The notes under the pieces were generated by a model. That model saw only the letters and a list, made by a program, of their open reading frames with translations. It ran no database searches and had not been told where the DNA came from. A DNA stretch of 64,000 nt from Zygnema cylindricum. Taxonomy: Eukaryota > Streptophyta > Zygnematophyceae > Zygnematales > Zygnemataceae. The translations under genes were made by a program, and so were the position numbers. Position 1 is the first letter of the stretch; every line of letters starts with the position of its first letter. The stretch is from the NCBI GenBank assembly GCA_037447655.1, contig JBBHKE010001824.1, positions 63,941-127,940 of the forward strand, given 5' to 3'. Of this stretch, positions 47,737-61,830 are shown one piece after another.

Positions 47737-48516
47737 CTTTTTGGAATCGCTTGTGACGTCGCATGTTTTACCGTGACATTGTAGACGTACCGCTTTCCAG
47801 CCTGTGCCGTTTCACAGTTGAAGACGAGGCGCTTTGCCTTTGCGTCTCCTATCCTGTCGACGTGAAATGGCATCGGAATTTGAAGACCCCTGCAAAAAAG
47901 AAATCCGAACTGGACGAAAGCGGACAAAACCAAACAAATTGTGTACTTTTCTTTGTCTTATTCGAACGCAAACGGACAAAACATAGCAAATTCTGTACTT
48001 TTCTTTGTCCTTAGTAATCGTATTAAAATTTTCGAAAATTACGGCACGTGCGAATATGTGTTCCTATTTGTTTATCGAAACTAACTAGTTTTAAAACACA
48101 TCGAGCATGTGTTTTAAACGTAAGGTTGAAGATGGCGTTTTTTTTCGTGGAAGTGGGTCGAAAAACACAAGACGACAAATTTTCATACATTTTAAATTCG
48201 AGGATGACGCAAATTGTACTCTACAAATTTAAGATTCCTTCGTACGGTTACAACTTAGGCAGTACGACGCTAAGTTTTACAAGAAAACGATAGAAAAAAA
48301 CCCTTATTTATGCACATGGGGACATACCCTTAGTGTTAAAAAACAACTAGTATGATTAACGCTAATTAGGAATTTAAGGATTTTGAATGAAACCAGTCAC
48401 TTTAATTTGTTTTTAGGGTTTTTTTTTAATAAAATTAATCACTCTATTTAAGTTTTTGGGTCAAAATTTAGGGGCGCCAGATTAGCGTGATTGACTCTAA
48501 TAGCGATTCGTGGTGT

Positions 48517-49925
48517 ATTGTTTTCCCAACGAGTGAAAATGGCTTTACTATTTCAAGTAATTTTTTGTATCGAGAACTTTTTATCCCGATATACACGACA
48601 ATCCATATATGGGATATCGACTGGTCAGAGATACTGATAATTCGATTCGGGACCAAAAAAATTTATCGCAATGCTTGATGGAGATGGGGGTGGGTCTCCG
48701 TATAGTTTAAGTACGGAAATATTACAGGAATAAGAGCGTGTCTCCGTGTACTTTAAACTTAGCGGACTTTCTCTATTTTTTTAGCGTAGATCCGACGGAT
48801 CCGGATTTCATGTGTCCCTATGTGTAAAAAAAATATTGTTACTTAAGGGTGCGACAGTTGTATACACTAACAATGCCCATGACGGTTGTCAACGTATACA
48901 ATCTGTGATGACGGACCGGATTGTTCAAAAATGTCTGTGATGTGGCATAATTTTTGGTGACATTTCCATAAGTTTTTTTTTTCATACCTTTGACCATGGA
49001 GGTTGTCCATGGCTAAAGAAATGTCGTTTTCCGCTGCCTTCCCTGTACGCTTGCCTTTTTGGCAATTTCCATACACTTTGACTCTCTCTTCCACCTCCCT
49101 TGCCCAAACATCAAGCTACATAATGTTTTCTCCAACTTCCCACCGGTAAGCGTAGAGTTGCCTTGTGAAAGGATGAGAAATAGTGAAGTTTGACGGAGTG
49201 AATGTGAGGCTACGTGACAGAGACGGCGTGTGCGAGTTGTTGGGGCGCCTTCAGAGATTTCTCACAATTTTGGGAAATGGCATCGTAATTTTCAGACTTC
49301 TTAAATGAAAACTCGGTACGGAACAAAACCCGACAAATCAAAACAAATTGTATACTATGATGGACACAAACGGAAAAAATGTAACTAATAGCGTAATTTT
49401 TGTCCTCGCTTGAATTTGTTTGAAATTTTTGAAAAACAATTACACATGCGAATATGTGTTCCTATTTGTTAAGCTAAACTACTTTGATTTAAAACACATC
49501 GCCTCTGTGTTTTAAATAAAAGTTTGAAGATGACGTTTCTTGTCGTGGCCGTGGGTTGAAAACACAAGGCGACAATATGTGGTACATTATAAGTTCGACA
49601 ATGACGCAAAATGTACTTCTTTTTTTTTCAATTTTTTTGTACGATTGAAACTTATGCAGAACGGGGCTGAGTTTTAGAGAAAAACGACAATAAAACCCTT
49701 ACCTTTGCGCATGAAGACGTACCCTAATGCAAAGGAATTTGCCTACGACCTTTGCAATATTTTTGACAAACCAACGTACGGAGGTACCGCGATGGTTCAG
49801 GACCCGACAACTACAATAATTGCGATTTAGCCTTCTCGATATCCATGACGGCGACAATGATTCTCGATAAGTCAAAAAAGACACATATCGAGTATCGGTA
49901 CAAGGCTCTCGATACACTATTCTTT
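48517..49925. mobile_element. Probable family 1 element split by a family 3 element
   Basis: The parts 48517-48730 and 49727-49925 match the two halves of the 44762-45791 element in order, including 'TTCGGGACCA', the G-rich 'GGTGGGT' and the end 'ATCGAGTATCGG..CGATACACTA'. The left terminus is overwritten by the family 4 end at 48516. Confidence 0.6.
48734..49725. mobile_element. Family 3 element (about 990 bp)
   Basis: Left end GAGCGTGTCTCCGTGTACTT, right end GCGCATGAAGACGTACCCT. Interior blocks GATCCGACGGATCCGGATTT and TGTATACACTAACAATGCCC are shared with other family 3 copies. Confidence 0.72.
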
Positions 49926-50930
49926 TTCGCCAAGGTGCACATTACGAGCAAATTGTAACATTTTTTATTTCTTCATGTCAGTTTGAGATTTTTTTACACT
50001 ACGTGACATAGTTTGTTCTGACCCATTTTATCGTTTTCTTATTTTCCACCTACAGACACCAAAATCCAACTCATAAAAAAAAATTATCGAAAATCATCTT
50101 GCTAGGTCATTTTAGTTAAAGTATCGAAGAACAACTACTGGAAAAACTTTCATGCACTTGCTACACGAGCTGGAAATATTTAGCACGAAGGAGCGTACTC
50201 CCTATTTTTTTCCTTGCCCAAAAAATTGTAGGGGTCTCGAACCTCCACTTTCATTCATGGCTCCTATGCACAAGTTTAAGCACCCATCGCCTCTCCCTCT
50301 CCCTCTCACACCATCTCATAACTCACACTTCTAAAAATTAAACACAAAAATACTGGTATGAAACGAAAGATATTTGAAAAATAATTCTTTTGATTACCTA
50401 TGGGTATTTTTGATGTTAAGTCGTGTGAGAAAATTACAAAAGACGAAATTGAAAATCCACGACGTAAAGTTCTTGAAGCAATGACTCAACGTTGTCACAA
50501 GTGCGTATGACGTAACAATGTCACAAAATGCTAAACATCTACAATGTCACAAAAAACTACCGAAGAGGTTTAAAATCGTCGTTGCTTTTATAAACAACAC
50601 CAATTGTTGGAAGTTTCATAATCGACTTCAATTGTCGTATATACCCTACAACCGTCACATTTCAAAGTTGTGATTTCAATTTCAAACATTTGAACGCTTT
50701 AAAAAGTAGTACAGAGAATCGTTGCTAAAATCCAAAGTAATTTTTCAAAGTACTAGTTACACGGGCACATACCCCGAGTGAAGTTTTGTGAAGTTAAATC
50801 TTGCGAGAAAAACACTTTACCCAGAAAAAGAAAATAGAATACAAGAGACAAAATGAAAAAAAAAACAAATAATTACATTACCATGTAATTTCTAGACGTA
50901 TATTAGTACTGGTCTTTTGACCAACATATT
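49926..50930. other. Family 3-like remnant, no gene
   Basis: A family 3-type right end (TTACACGGGCACATACCCC) lies at about 50758-50776. The left end is not clear. Confidence 0.4.
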
Positions 50931-51454
50931 GTACTACCTGGTGTTGTGTATCGTATCCTCTAACCCAAAGGGCATCGGATCTGTGGATTGCCCTCATAGA
51001 GATGTACCGGAGTGGTACGATTCAGCAACGGCAGTTGGCTGATCGGAAGATAGATGGATATGCATAAAAAGGGGGGAAGATGCTTAATTTTTGTAATGAG
51101 CTTCCAACCCTTTTAATGGAGCTCGAAAGTGCTTGAAAAGTAGAAACAGAAAAGATGAATGTTAACTACCTGATCATGAAGTTACCGAATGACTACCAGA
51201 ACATAGTCAGCCATGTGCAGGATTCGCCAAACTCCAAGTGGATTTGGAATTCTGTGGTAGGGATGATTCCTGTTCGAGACAATACGACAGAGATCCGTAG
51301 AGGAGGAAAGAGTGGACAAGCTTTGGCAGCTAAGATCGATTGGAGGAAAAAGGATCCCAGAAAGCAGGTTGGAATTTATGGAGGAGGAGGACAGAGAAGT
51401 CAATCCGATGAGTCCGGATCTCAAGGAGTACTCTCATGGCACTTTCCCATATAG
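50931..51454 (+). mobile_element. Copia gag fragment, degenerate
   Basis: 'LWIALIEMYRSGTIQQRQLA' in one frame, then with stops 'MNVNYLIMKLPNDYQNIV', 'SKWIWNSVVGMIPVRDNTTE' and 'RRGGKSGQALAAKIDWRKKD'. It is clearly the same family as gag at 17940-18287 ('RWIWNSVVGMILIRENK'). A family 1-like end (GGTGTTGTGTATCG) sits at its left. Confidence 0.82.
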
Positions 51455-52808
51455 CCGAAACCTAGTCTTGTAACTTTGTGTTTTAGCGAAGATTCTCCAT
51501 ACTACTTTCAAAGCATTGCGATGTAAACGCAAATAACTTGTTACTGAAAAAGCTAACTTTAGACGTGCACGAAACATGTGATAGATGAAATGGTACACAA
51601 AATATTGTAAAACTTGCACTTGGCTTCATTTTGAGGCGTCCACCGGCACGCTGTATAGTTCTTGTGACTTTGTAATGTTTGTACGCCACACTGTGGACGT
51701 GGAGGCTTTCAACACACTACTGTTTTTGCTCAGTTCCTCCACAGTCCACCCCTCTAGTCTCTGCGATGTCGTGTGCTTTTACTTTCCACCATCCCTTTTC
51801 TCCATTTTTGCAAAAATAGGTAAAAAACATATCAACACAGTGCAATAAGATAGCATGTTAGGACGACATTAAAATCGTCGAATGCTCCTTATCTCTTTCT
51901 CCATTGTGACACCCTTGGAAAAAGATTACCTGGAAAGCCTCTTATTTTATGCTTTTAAAGATTCACTAAAGAGGAGATGATGGAATTGGAACGATGTAAA
52001 TTAAACACAAAGATGGAAAAAATAAAAACCCTTCAAAAATGAGGAATATGATATTTGTTATTTATTATGAAAAACCCTAAAATACCTTTCACTGCCGCAC
52101 ATAAATGCGGTTTCGTTCTTCGTCTTCCCCTTTGCCAACAGGTGTCCAATGTTTTTTGCACAACGTTTGTGTGAAATCATGTGTGTTTGAGAGAGTGAGA
52201 GCTTTCGACAAAAGAATTTAAGAAAGGGTACGAGGGGGAAGAAAAGAGGCGCCTTGACGGAATTCACTTTTGATGAAATGGCGTTTGTTGGTCGAGACCC
52301 CTCTAAGGCCTCTGTACGGAAAAAGGTGCAGTGAAAAGAGTACATTAGGATGTCAACGTGCAAAGTGCACTGAAAAGAGAACGTCAGGATGTCAACGTGC
52401 TGTGGGTTGTTTTTTTGGTCCTCCATGCACAAAAATTTGACAAAAACTTTCGACGCGTGCGACATCATTTCCCTATTCGCTCACGTCATGGACCTTTATT
52501 TAAACTCGACTCGCGCCCTGATTTTATATAAAGTTCGAAGATGAGTTGGAAGGACCCGAAAGTGGGTCGAAACTCGCCAAATGACAAACTGCATCCTACT
52601 TGATGACAAACTGCAGCACATATAAAGTTTAAAGGGAACGCAACAAGTTTAAAGGGGACCCAACTTGTATAGTGGTAATTTCAAATTTTTGGTACGGCTG
52701 CGAATTTTCTCGTTGAGGGCTAGGCTATGGAGGAAAACGAAAGAAAATAACTGTAACTTTAGCACATGGGAAAGTGCCCTCAATCTCAATAAAAGATACG
52801 CACAGTCT
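51455..52808. other. Repeat-derived region, no gene seen
   Basis: 52190-52785 repeats the stretch 38160-38650 and ends in a family 3-type terminus (AGCACATGGGAAAGTGCCC). Confidence 0.45.
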
Positions 52809-53650
52809 GGGCGTGTTCGAATGTAACCGAAACTTTGAAACGTTACTTTGGATTTTAGCGCAGATTTTATAGTGTACTTTTTAGAGTGTGCCTATGTCAA
52901 TCGTTACTTGCACTTTCATTACTTCGAATATGTGACAGTTGTAGACGTCGCCAATATCTTGCGACACTTGTAGACGCCAACAAAATGCGATTTGTAGACG
53001 CCAACGAGCTTCGGACAAACTGTGGACATTTGTACAGTACAACGAGGTCCTGGCATACTGCGCACACTTGTCGACACCAACGAGCTCCGAACATTTGTAG
53101 ACGCCCACACGTGAACAACATAAGCAATCACATACGTCTACAAATAGGCTGTACAGTCTTGAAGTGAAAGTGTCAATGAATGTTCAACGTGACATTGTAG
53201 ACGTCGTGCTTTCTTTCACTGCCATGTGCGTAGTTCTAGCGGATCCTGTCCGGCTGCTTGTCCGTACAACCAAACAAAAAAACGAATTGTTTGCAAACGG
53301 ACAAAAAACTTTATTTTCGTGTACTCTCCCAACTGCAAAAAAAAAATGAAAACGTTTGACGCGTGCAATCCAGATTTTTTAATCGTCAATAGGGTAGTAT
53401 TTTGATTAAATCAGATCGCGATTTGATTCCCTTCAAGTGTGAAGATGAGCTGGAAGTGGGTCGCGATGATGATAACGACAAATTGTCATACCTTCTAAGT
53501 TCCAAGATGAAGTAAAATGTACTTGTGTTTTTGCCCATTTTTCGTACGGCGTAATATTTTCTCGTTGGAAGTCTCATTTTCTGTCAAAAAAACGAAAAAA
53601 AACCGACCTTTTGTAAAAAAAAAAACCCTTACTTGAACATGTTGCCTTTT
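52809..53650. mobile_element. Family 3-like element with TAGACGYC repeats
   Basis: Left end GGGCGTGTTCGAATGTAACC, right end near ACTTGAACATG. Between 52925 and 53110 the word TTGTAGACGYC/CACCAACGAGCT recurs in tandem-like fashion. Shares the TTTTAGCGCAGAT and TCCGTTTGC blocks with the family. Confidence 0.6.
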
Positions 53651-53664
53651 TGGAAAGCTTTCAA

Positions 53665-53945
53665 TCTCAGAGCAGCGCAGCAGCGCAGCAACTATACAGA
53701 CAGCAGCGCAGCTGCTATACGGAAGAGCAGCGCAGCTGCTATACAGCAGAGCTGCGCAGCAGCAGAGCAGCGCAGCAGCGAAGCTGCGACACAGACAGGA
53801 CAAACGCAGCTGCGGTTACTTTGGATAAGATCCGTACGGACAACGCAGCTGCTACTATCTTGGATATGATTCGGTGTAGGACACCGCAGCCGCGGGTGAT
53901 GTAAATGTGATCCGGTACGGGACAACGCAGCTGCGATTGATATGA
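53665..53945. repeat. GCAGC-rich repeat
   Basis: Dense AGCAGCGCAGC clusters in the first 130 bases, then spaced GCAGCTGC words. It resembles the GCTGC-rich part of the LTRs at 18.3-21.8 kb. Confidence 0.7.
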
Positions 53946-53974
53946 ATCTAGTCAACGGACGAGATTCATAAGAG

Positions 53975-53984
53975 NNNNNNNNNN
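53975..53984. other. Assembly gap (10 N)
   Basis: Ten N between the GCAGC repeat and the UMP kinase region. Sequence on either side may be incomplete, including any 5' UMP kinase exons. Confidence 1.
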
Positions 53985-54230
53985 CCTTCTCCCTCGCCCT
54001 CTCTCCCCTTCTGTCTCTTTCTCTCTGTCTCGGCTGGGCGATTCTGTTGTTCCTGGAGGGGGCAGGGGGGAGGCGGGAGGAAGGAGTGGGGGAGGGAAGG
54101 AGGGGGGGATGCATCGGATGTTTGGTTAAGGGATGTTGAGTGAGGAGATGTTGGGTTAAGAAAAGGAGGGCGAGGAGGGGGAGAAAGGGGGTGAATTTTA
54201 AAGAAGTTGTGACATATGTCACATGTGACA

Positions 54231-54276
54231 ATGGCCATTGCTCGGGAGGAGCACTCATCACTCGATTAGGTGTGGA
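54231..54276 (+). pseudogene. UMP kinase 5' exon remnant (one-base frameshift)
   Basis: The sequence reads 'MAIARE' and then, after a one-base shift in GGAGGAGCACT, 'ALITRLGVE' before a GT. Together this matches the plant/bacterial UMP kinase segment 'AIAREVAAVTRLGIEV'. Phase 0 at the end would join to the exon at 59354 ('VAIVVGGGNIFRG'). One missing G would explain the shift, so a base error is possible. Confidence 0.6.
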
Positions 54277-54683
54277 GGTCAGCTCTCTCATTGTTTTTTT
54301 CTCTTTCTCTCTCCCTCTCCCTCTGTCTCTCTTTCTCTGTCTTCCCCTCTCTCCCGCTCCCTCTTCCCTCTCTCCCCTCCCTCCCTCCGGCCCTCCCTCC
54401 CCTCCTTCCCCTCTCTCTCTCTCTTCCTCTACGAGGTTCATCCCACTTTTGGGCTCTCATCCCGCTTCCCTCTCTCTATCATGCCTTTGAACACATTTTT
54501 TTCCGGTCTCTCTTTGTCTCCCCTTTCCCTCTTCCTCCCTCTCTCCTCCCTCTCTTCTCCCTCTCTTCTCCCTCTCTTCTCCCTCTCCCCTCCCTCTCTC
54601 CCTCCCTCTCCTCCAGGTCTCCCTCTCCCTCTTCCTCTCCTCTCCCTCCCTCTCCTCTACCTCTCCCTCTCCTCTCCCTCCCA

Positions 54684-56246
<1,563 letters not shown>

Positions 56247-57936
56247 TGGCATTTATTTGGCAACTGAAAAGATGAAGTTAAGCATAACGCTTAATCGAAT
56301 AAAAGCGACAACGGTTTTGGAGATTATGTAAGAAGGAACTGTATGTTTTTTTTGAATTAATTATTCATATGAACAGAGGCAGGCGCAGTATGAGAATTAG
56401 CAATAGCCGGGAGCCAGAGAGTAGTAGTAAAAGGCAATTTTTGATCCATAGATAGTTATTTGACGGTTTTCTTTGTTTCTTTTTTTTTTAAGTTTGTAAG
56501 TATATTGAGCTGGTCGCTCAATTTATTCTCTTTCAATTGAAAGATCGCTCGAATAAAAATCTTTTCCATGCCGATGTGGCATTGTCACTTTTGACATTTT
56601 TCCCAAATAGTGCCAGGATGAAATCTCTCCTCATCTCCATCTTCACCTGAGCAAATGCATTAACCTCCATTATGTAGCCAGATAGCCAAAGTAATTAATT
56701 ATGTTCTAAGGTTTCTTGCCCAATGATAATTTTAGAGTGAAGTCTTTGTAACGCATTCAATTTCTTTTAAGGACATTCACCACTAGTTCATTTTTTGACA
56801 ATATTCGTTCCTCTGCAAGCGGATTTATGAATCACATTGTCAAGAATCAGTGATTTAAACGGGACATAATCTTTATGTGAGAGCAGAAGCATGGTTTTTA
56901 AATCTGTCAGGTGGTGTGCATTCACGATGTGTGTCTGTCGCGTTTCAGTTAGTACCAAAGAACAGACTATATGTTCCATATTGCAAAAGTAAGCTTCTAT
57001 TTAAATGACCAATTGCAACGATCAGTCTTAGGGACTTTTCAAAACAAATTTAAACTTTGTTAAGAAAGGTTCTCCAATTGTCGGAAGGCTGTAAAAGATT
57101 GCAAACAGTTATCATGGGTATCAATCCATATTTGTGTAAAGTGTGAACTAAGAAGCTTTAACTTGTGCACTTCCTTTAAGCACAGTCCGATCATGTTTGT
57201 TATACATGTTTCTAGGTAACCGATCCGCCAAAGGAATGATGAAGGCAGTATGACTACGACTTCTTATTGTGTATAAGATAAGACGTGTGAAACCGAAACT
57301 TGTGTTCATCATCCCGGGTTTGATTTGAGCGGATCATATTCCTCCAAAAAATTGAGAAAAAGACAAAAAGAACAAACAAGAAAGACAACGCTAACTAAAG
57401 CAAGTAACCACCAAAACTAATAAAATCTACCAAAGATAACTACCCACAAAGGGAAGAAACCTACAGTACATGACTACCCACAGCCGAAAAAAAATAAAGT
57501 CCACACCCTCGAAGATCGTGGATGTGGAATGGATCCCTTGGTGGAAGGTCTGGAATGCCCCGCCTATCCACCATGCTTCGTCGAAGGAGAGTCGCAGCTT
57601 CCGCTAGCTGAAGGGCAACTGGCAGTAAAAAGCAACGAGAAGGCTCGCTAAACGACTCCTACACTAAAATGGATTTCGCGCACAATTACGTAGGATTCGT
57701 CTAGGACTTGGGCCAAGAATCTCCGCCGCAAATGGGAGTAAAAGATCAGCCATGTAATCAACATCGTTTACCATCTTGCTTTCTTTATTTATCCTGTGTG
57801 TGTGATCTTGCTTTCTTAATACAGTCGTACTCTTTGTAAGCCCAAGCTCGGAGTGAAGGTGAAATTATGATGTTGCAAGTTCGCAGTCCGAGTATATGCA
57901 TTCGGACAATATGCTCACCGTCCGATCAGGTCTTAC
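56247..57936. other. 3' flank of UMP kinase copy 1
   Basis: 56247-57330 is about 90% identical to 62255-63370, so the duplication extends 1.1 kb past the stop. No gene seen in 57330-57936. Confidence 0.75.
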
Positions 57937-58071
57937 TACACCGCGCATCGTAATTAGAGTAATGAAAAAATTAGAGTAAAAAAAGAGAAAAAAATAATTA
58001 GAAAAAAATTTACTCTAATTTGTGTGATAGAACTGTTTCAAAAAGGAATTTACTCTAATTTATGCGGTGTA
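57937..58071. mobile_element. Family 4 MITE, TTAGAGTAA subtype (135 bp)
   Basis: Left end TACACCGCGCATCGTAATTA, right end TTTACTCTAATTTATGCGGTGTA (shown only to its ends). Short relative of the element at 41634. Confidence 0.75.
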
Positions 58072-58093
58072 CTCTAATTTGGCAAGCAAATAT

Positions 58094-58442
58094 GTACCTC
58101 CGGATCTAAAACTTTCGTCTTCTTCCCCACTACACGCCATTTCCTACTTCCCGCTACTATGTACCTCCGGATCTAAAACTTTCGTTTTCTTCCCCACTAC
58201 ACGCCATTTCCTACTTCCCCGCTACTATGTACCTCCGGATCTAAAACTTTCGTTTTCTTCCCCACTACACGCCATTTCCTACTTCCCGCTACTATGTACC
58301 TCCGGATCTAAAACTTTCGTCTTCTTCCCCACTACACGCCATTTCCTACTTCCCGCTACTATGTACCTCCGGATCTAAAACTTTCGTCTTCTTCCCCACT
58401 ACACGCCATTTCCTACTTCCCGCTACTATGTACCTCCGGATC
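58094..58442 (+). repeat. 67 bp tandem repeat, five full copies plus a partial
   Basis: Units begin GTACCTCCGGATC at 58094, 58161, 58229, 58296, 58363 and 58430 (67 bp, one of 68). Copies are almost identical. Since 67 is not a multiple of 3, the frame changes each unit, arguing against coding. Confidence 0.95.
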
Positions 58443-58589
58443 CGGCCTGCGGCCGCTTCCAACCGCACGAACACCGGCAAAACCATAGGTGCGACCCCCC
58501 CTATGGCATTACCGGCCACTCCCCCCCCCCTCCCATGATTCGCCAGACTCCCCGTCCCCCCATATAGCGAGTTTATCATACACGCGCGC

Positions 58590-58799
58590 CGCGCGCACAC
58601 ACACACACACACACAAACAAAAAAAAAAAAAAAACAAAAAAAAAAAACAAACAAACAAACAATTATTCCAACCCCCCCCCCCCCCCCCCCCCCCCCTCCT
58701 CCCCCCCTTATACCCCTTACACACCAGACAACCGATACTTAAACCCTCTTCCTCCTTCCTTTACCCCCTCCCCCCCCCTCTCTCTCACCCCCCCCCCCC

Positions 58800-58842
<43 letters not shown>

Positions 58843-59215
58843 ATCTGTTTTGACATTTCCCTCTCCCCCCCCCCTCCATACCCCCCCCACACCCAAAAAC
58901 CGATACTCGAATTCCCCTTCCCCCCCCCCCCCCCCTCCCCCCCTTCCCCTCTCTCAACCTGCCCTTTCCCTTTCAAACAAAAAAAAAAATAAATAAATAA
59001 ATAAAAAAATAAATAATAATAATAATAATAATTAATAAAAAAAATATATATATATATATATATAATAATAATAATCATAATCATAATCATAAATAAGTAA
59101 ATAAATCTCCCCCCCCTCCCCCCCTCTTATACCCTTTACACACCCAAAAACCGATACTTAAACACACACACCAACTCACTCAACCAAAAAAAAAAAAAAA
59201 AAAAAAAAAAAATGA
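58590..59215. repeat. Cluster of homopolymers and microsatellites
   Basis: (AC)n, poly-A, poly-C of about 25, a second poly-A of over 40, poly-C, AAATA and (TA)n runs in succession. No coding content. Confidence 0.9.
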
Positions 59216-59353
59216 ACACATTTTTTTTCCGGTCTCTCTTTGTCTCCCCCTTTCCCTCTTCCTCTCTCTCCTCCCTCTCCCTCTTTCTCACTCCCTCTCC
59301 CCTCCCTCTCCCTCCCTCTCCCCTCCCTCTCCCCTCCCTCTCCCCTCCCTCAG

Positions 59354-59445
59354 GTGGCCATAGTGGTAGGAGGAGGTAACATTTTCCGAGGAGCCCAGTG
59401 GGCCGGAGCCGCGGGATTGGATCGAGCCTCGGCCGATCAAATTGG
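59354..59445 (+). CDS. pyrH: UMP kinase copy 2, exon with GGGN motif
   Basis: Acceptor CCCTCAG after a pyrimidine tract, donor ATTGG|GTGAGA, phase 0 in and 2 out. Encodes 'VAIVVGGGNIFRGAQWAG' and 'GLDRASADQIG', the phosphate-binding loop region of hexameric UMP kinases (amino acid kinase fold), which phosphorylate UMP to UDP. The family of plastid UMP kinases in plants (PUMPKIN) is the closest match I know. Exons for the first ~70 residues plus transit peptide are not visible just upstream; the duplication boundary lies near 59211. Confidence 0.9.
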
Positions 59446-60481
59446 GTGAGAATCTCTCCGAACCACACTAATTATGGTGTGCAATCGGTAAAAACTCAGA
59501 CGAACTATGGTATGGTTTAATTTTTGGTGTTTCTACATTAACCTTATCGTGGGACTTTTTTAGAATTGCGGGGATTTCGGTGTGAATTCCGGTAAATCCA
59601 TACTATTTGTTTAGGTTTGGACTAATGTACGGCGTCGTTTTTTTTTTTTTTTCGCTTCAATTCAGACAGGTTTCTCTTTCTAATTGTTAAAAATAGACTT
59701 ATTCGGGTGTATTCTGGTAATCCACACTAATTCCGGTGCAACTTTCTGTTGTTTGGGCTTCTCTACGGTGGAGTTTTTGTTTCAGTTTAGACTCAATATT
59801 TTGTAATGATAATTAATAACACATTTTGGGGTGTAATTTGGGTAATTCATGCTTGTCATGGTATGTTTTCTGTTTAGTCCACATGTCACGTAATGTAATA
59901 TCGAATCCACACTATACATAGTTCGAGATTCTGTCAATTCCAGGACCATTATGGGACAGATTTTTGTCATATTGGAGCTAGCGGTGTCATAAATGTATTC
60001 CAAATTAATTGTAGTGTTGAATGTCGAAAAATCCACACTAGTTATGGTTAAGGTTTTGATAGATTCACATCAACTAGAGCACATAATTTTTCTGCTTATG
60101 GTGTAACGTTTGTTAAATCCACACACACAAACACAGGTTGGGTCCATATTGACTAGAGAGGGAGAGTGAGAGAAACTCGAGGCCACCATGAAATACACTG
60201 TAGTTTGTTAAATCTACATTAATTATGGTGTATTTTTTCTTCCACGCGTGGAATACATGAAAAGAGACACATAAATGAATAAAATTAAAAATTGAAAAAA
60301 AAAAGCACATGTGCTTGTTGAGCTGTGTTTGCGTGGTTGTATCTCTCACCTCCCCAAACCCCCAACCAATCTCCTTTCTCTCCTCTTCCTCATCTACTTC
60401 TCCTCCCTCTCCCTCTTCCACACGCTCCGCCTCGCCCTCTCCCTCTCGCTCCCCCTCTCACTCTGCTCTCTTGCCTCAGAA

Positions 60482-61054
<573 letters not shown>

Positions 61055-61653
61055 TGAACTGAGATGGGGATCGAAACAGAAAAACGGGAACGGGAACGGA
61101 ATGTGGAACTGCGATTAGGATTGAGACTAAGACTGAAACTGCAAGTTTGGGAATGGGATTGGTTTGTGGACAGAAACCAAAGTCAAAGTTGAGACCGAAA
61201 TTGAAAGTGAAGCTTAAGTTAAGAATTGGAACCGAAGCTGAAGGTGGAATTGAATTTGTATCGAAACTAACTAACTTTGGAACTGAAACTGAAACTGAAA
61301 CTGACAAACTGAGACTAAAACTGTCGAAATCTGGGATTTGATAGTGAAACCATTAGTAGTCTAGGGAGGGGGAGGGGAGAGGGAGAGGGAGAGGGAAAGA
61401 GAGAAGGAGAGGGAGAGGGAAATGGAGAAGGAGAGGTAGAGGGAAAGGGAGAAGGAGAGGGAGATGGGGAGGGCGCAACTGATCAATCATTGTTTTTGTG
61501 TCCATAATCTTCCACATGTTCCCACTGTTCTCAGTATGCTCCGTTTCGAACTGTTTTCCCTTTTAGCCTTTTTCCGTTTTTTTACCGTTTTTTTACTGTT
61601 TTTTTACCGTTTTTTTTCTGTGTTTTGTCTTTTATTTTGTTTTTCCATTTCAG

Positions 61654-61830
61654 TTCAGGCCCAGGTGGTCCTAAAGGCAACCAATGTGGATGGAGTTTAC
61701 GACAGCGACCCGAGAACTAATCCTAATGCGAAGTTGTTGCAACATTTGTCACACCGTGATGTGACAATCAAGAACCTTCAAGTCATGGATATCACGGCCA
61801 TCACTCTTTGTCTTGAGAATAATATTCCAG
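61654..61830 (+). CDS. pyrH: UMP kinase copy 2, third visible exon
   Basis: Acceptor CCATTTCAG, donor CCAG|GTTTGT, phase 1 in and out. The split codon gives 'AAEI|QAQVVLKATNVDGVYD', an exact family match, followed by 'DPRTNPNAKLLQHLS' and 'NLQVMDITAITLCLENNIP'. Carries the UMP/nucleotide-binding V-L-K-A-T-N-V-D-G-V-Y motif that copy 1 has lost. Confidence 0.93.

Larger units (their letters stand above)
46228..48329. mobile_element. Family 3 element (outer), holding two further elements
   Basis: Left end GGGTATGTCCCCATGTACTT, right end GCACATGGGGACATACCC. Its left arm (to 46340) and right arm (47737-48329) flank an inner family 3 copy and a family 4 copy. The arms share GCGGATCCGCCGGACCC and GTCCGTTTGC blocks with other copies. 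Confidence 0.75.
46191..48516. mobile_element. Family 4 element carrying a family 3 insertion
   Basis: Left end ACACCGCGAATCGCTATTAG, right end CTAATAGCGATTCGTGGTGTA. Only short arms (46191-46227 and 48330-48516) belong to it; everything between is the family 3 element 46228-48329. Confidence 0.7.
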
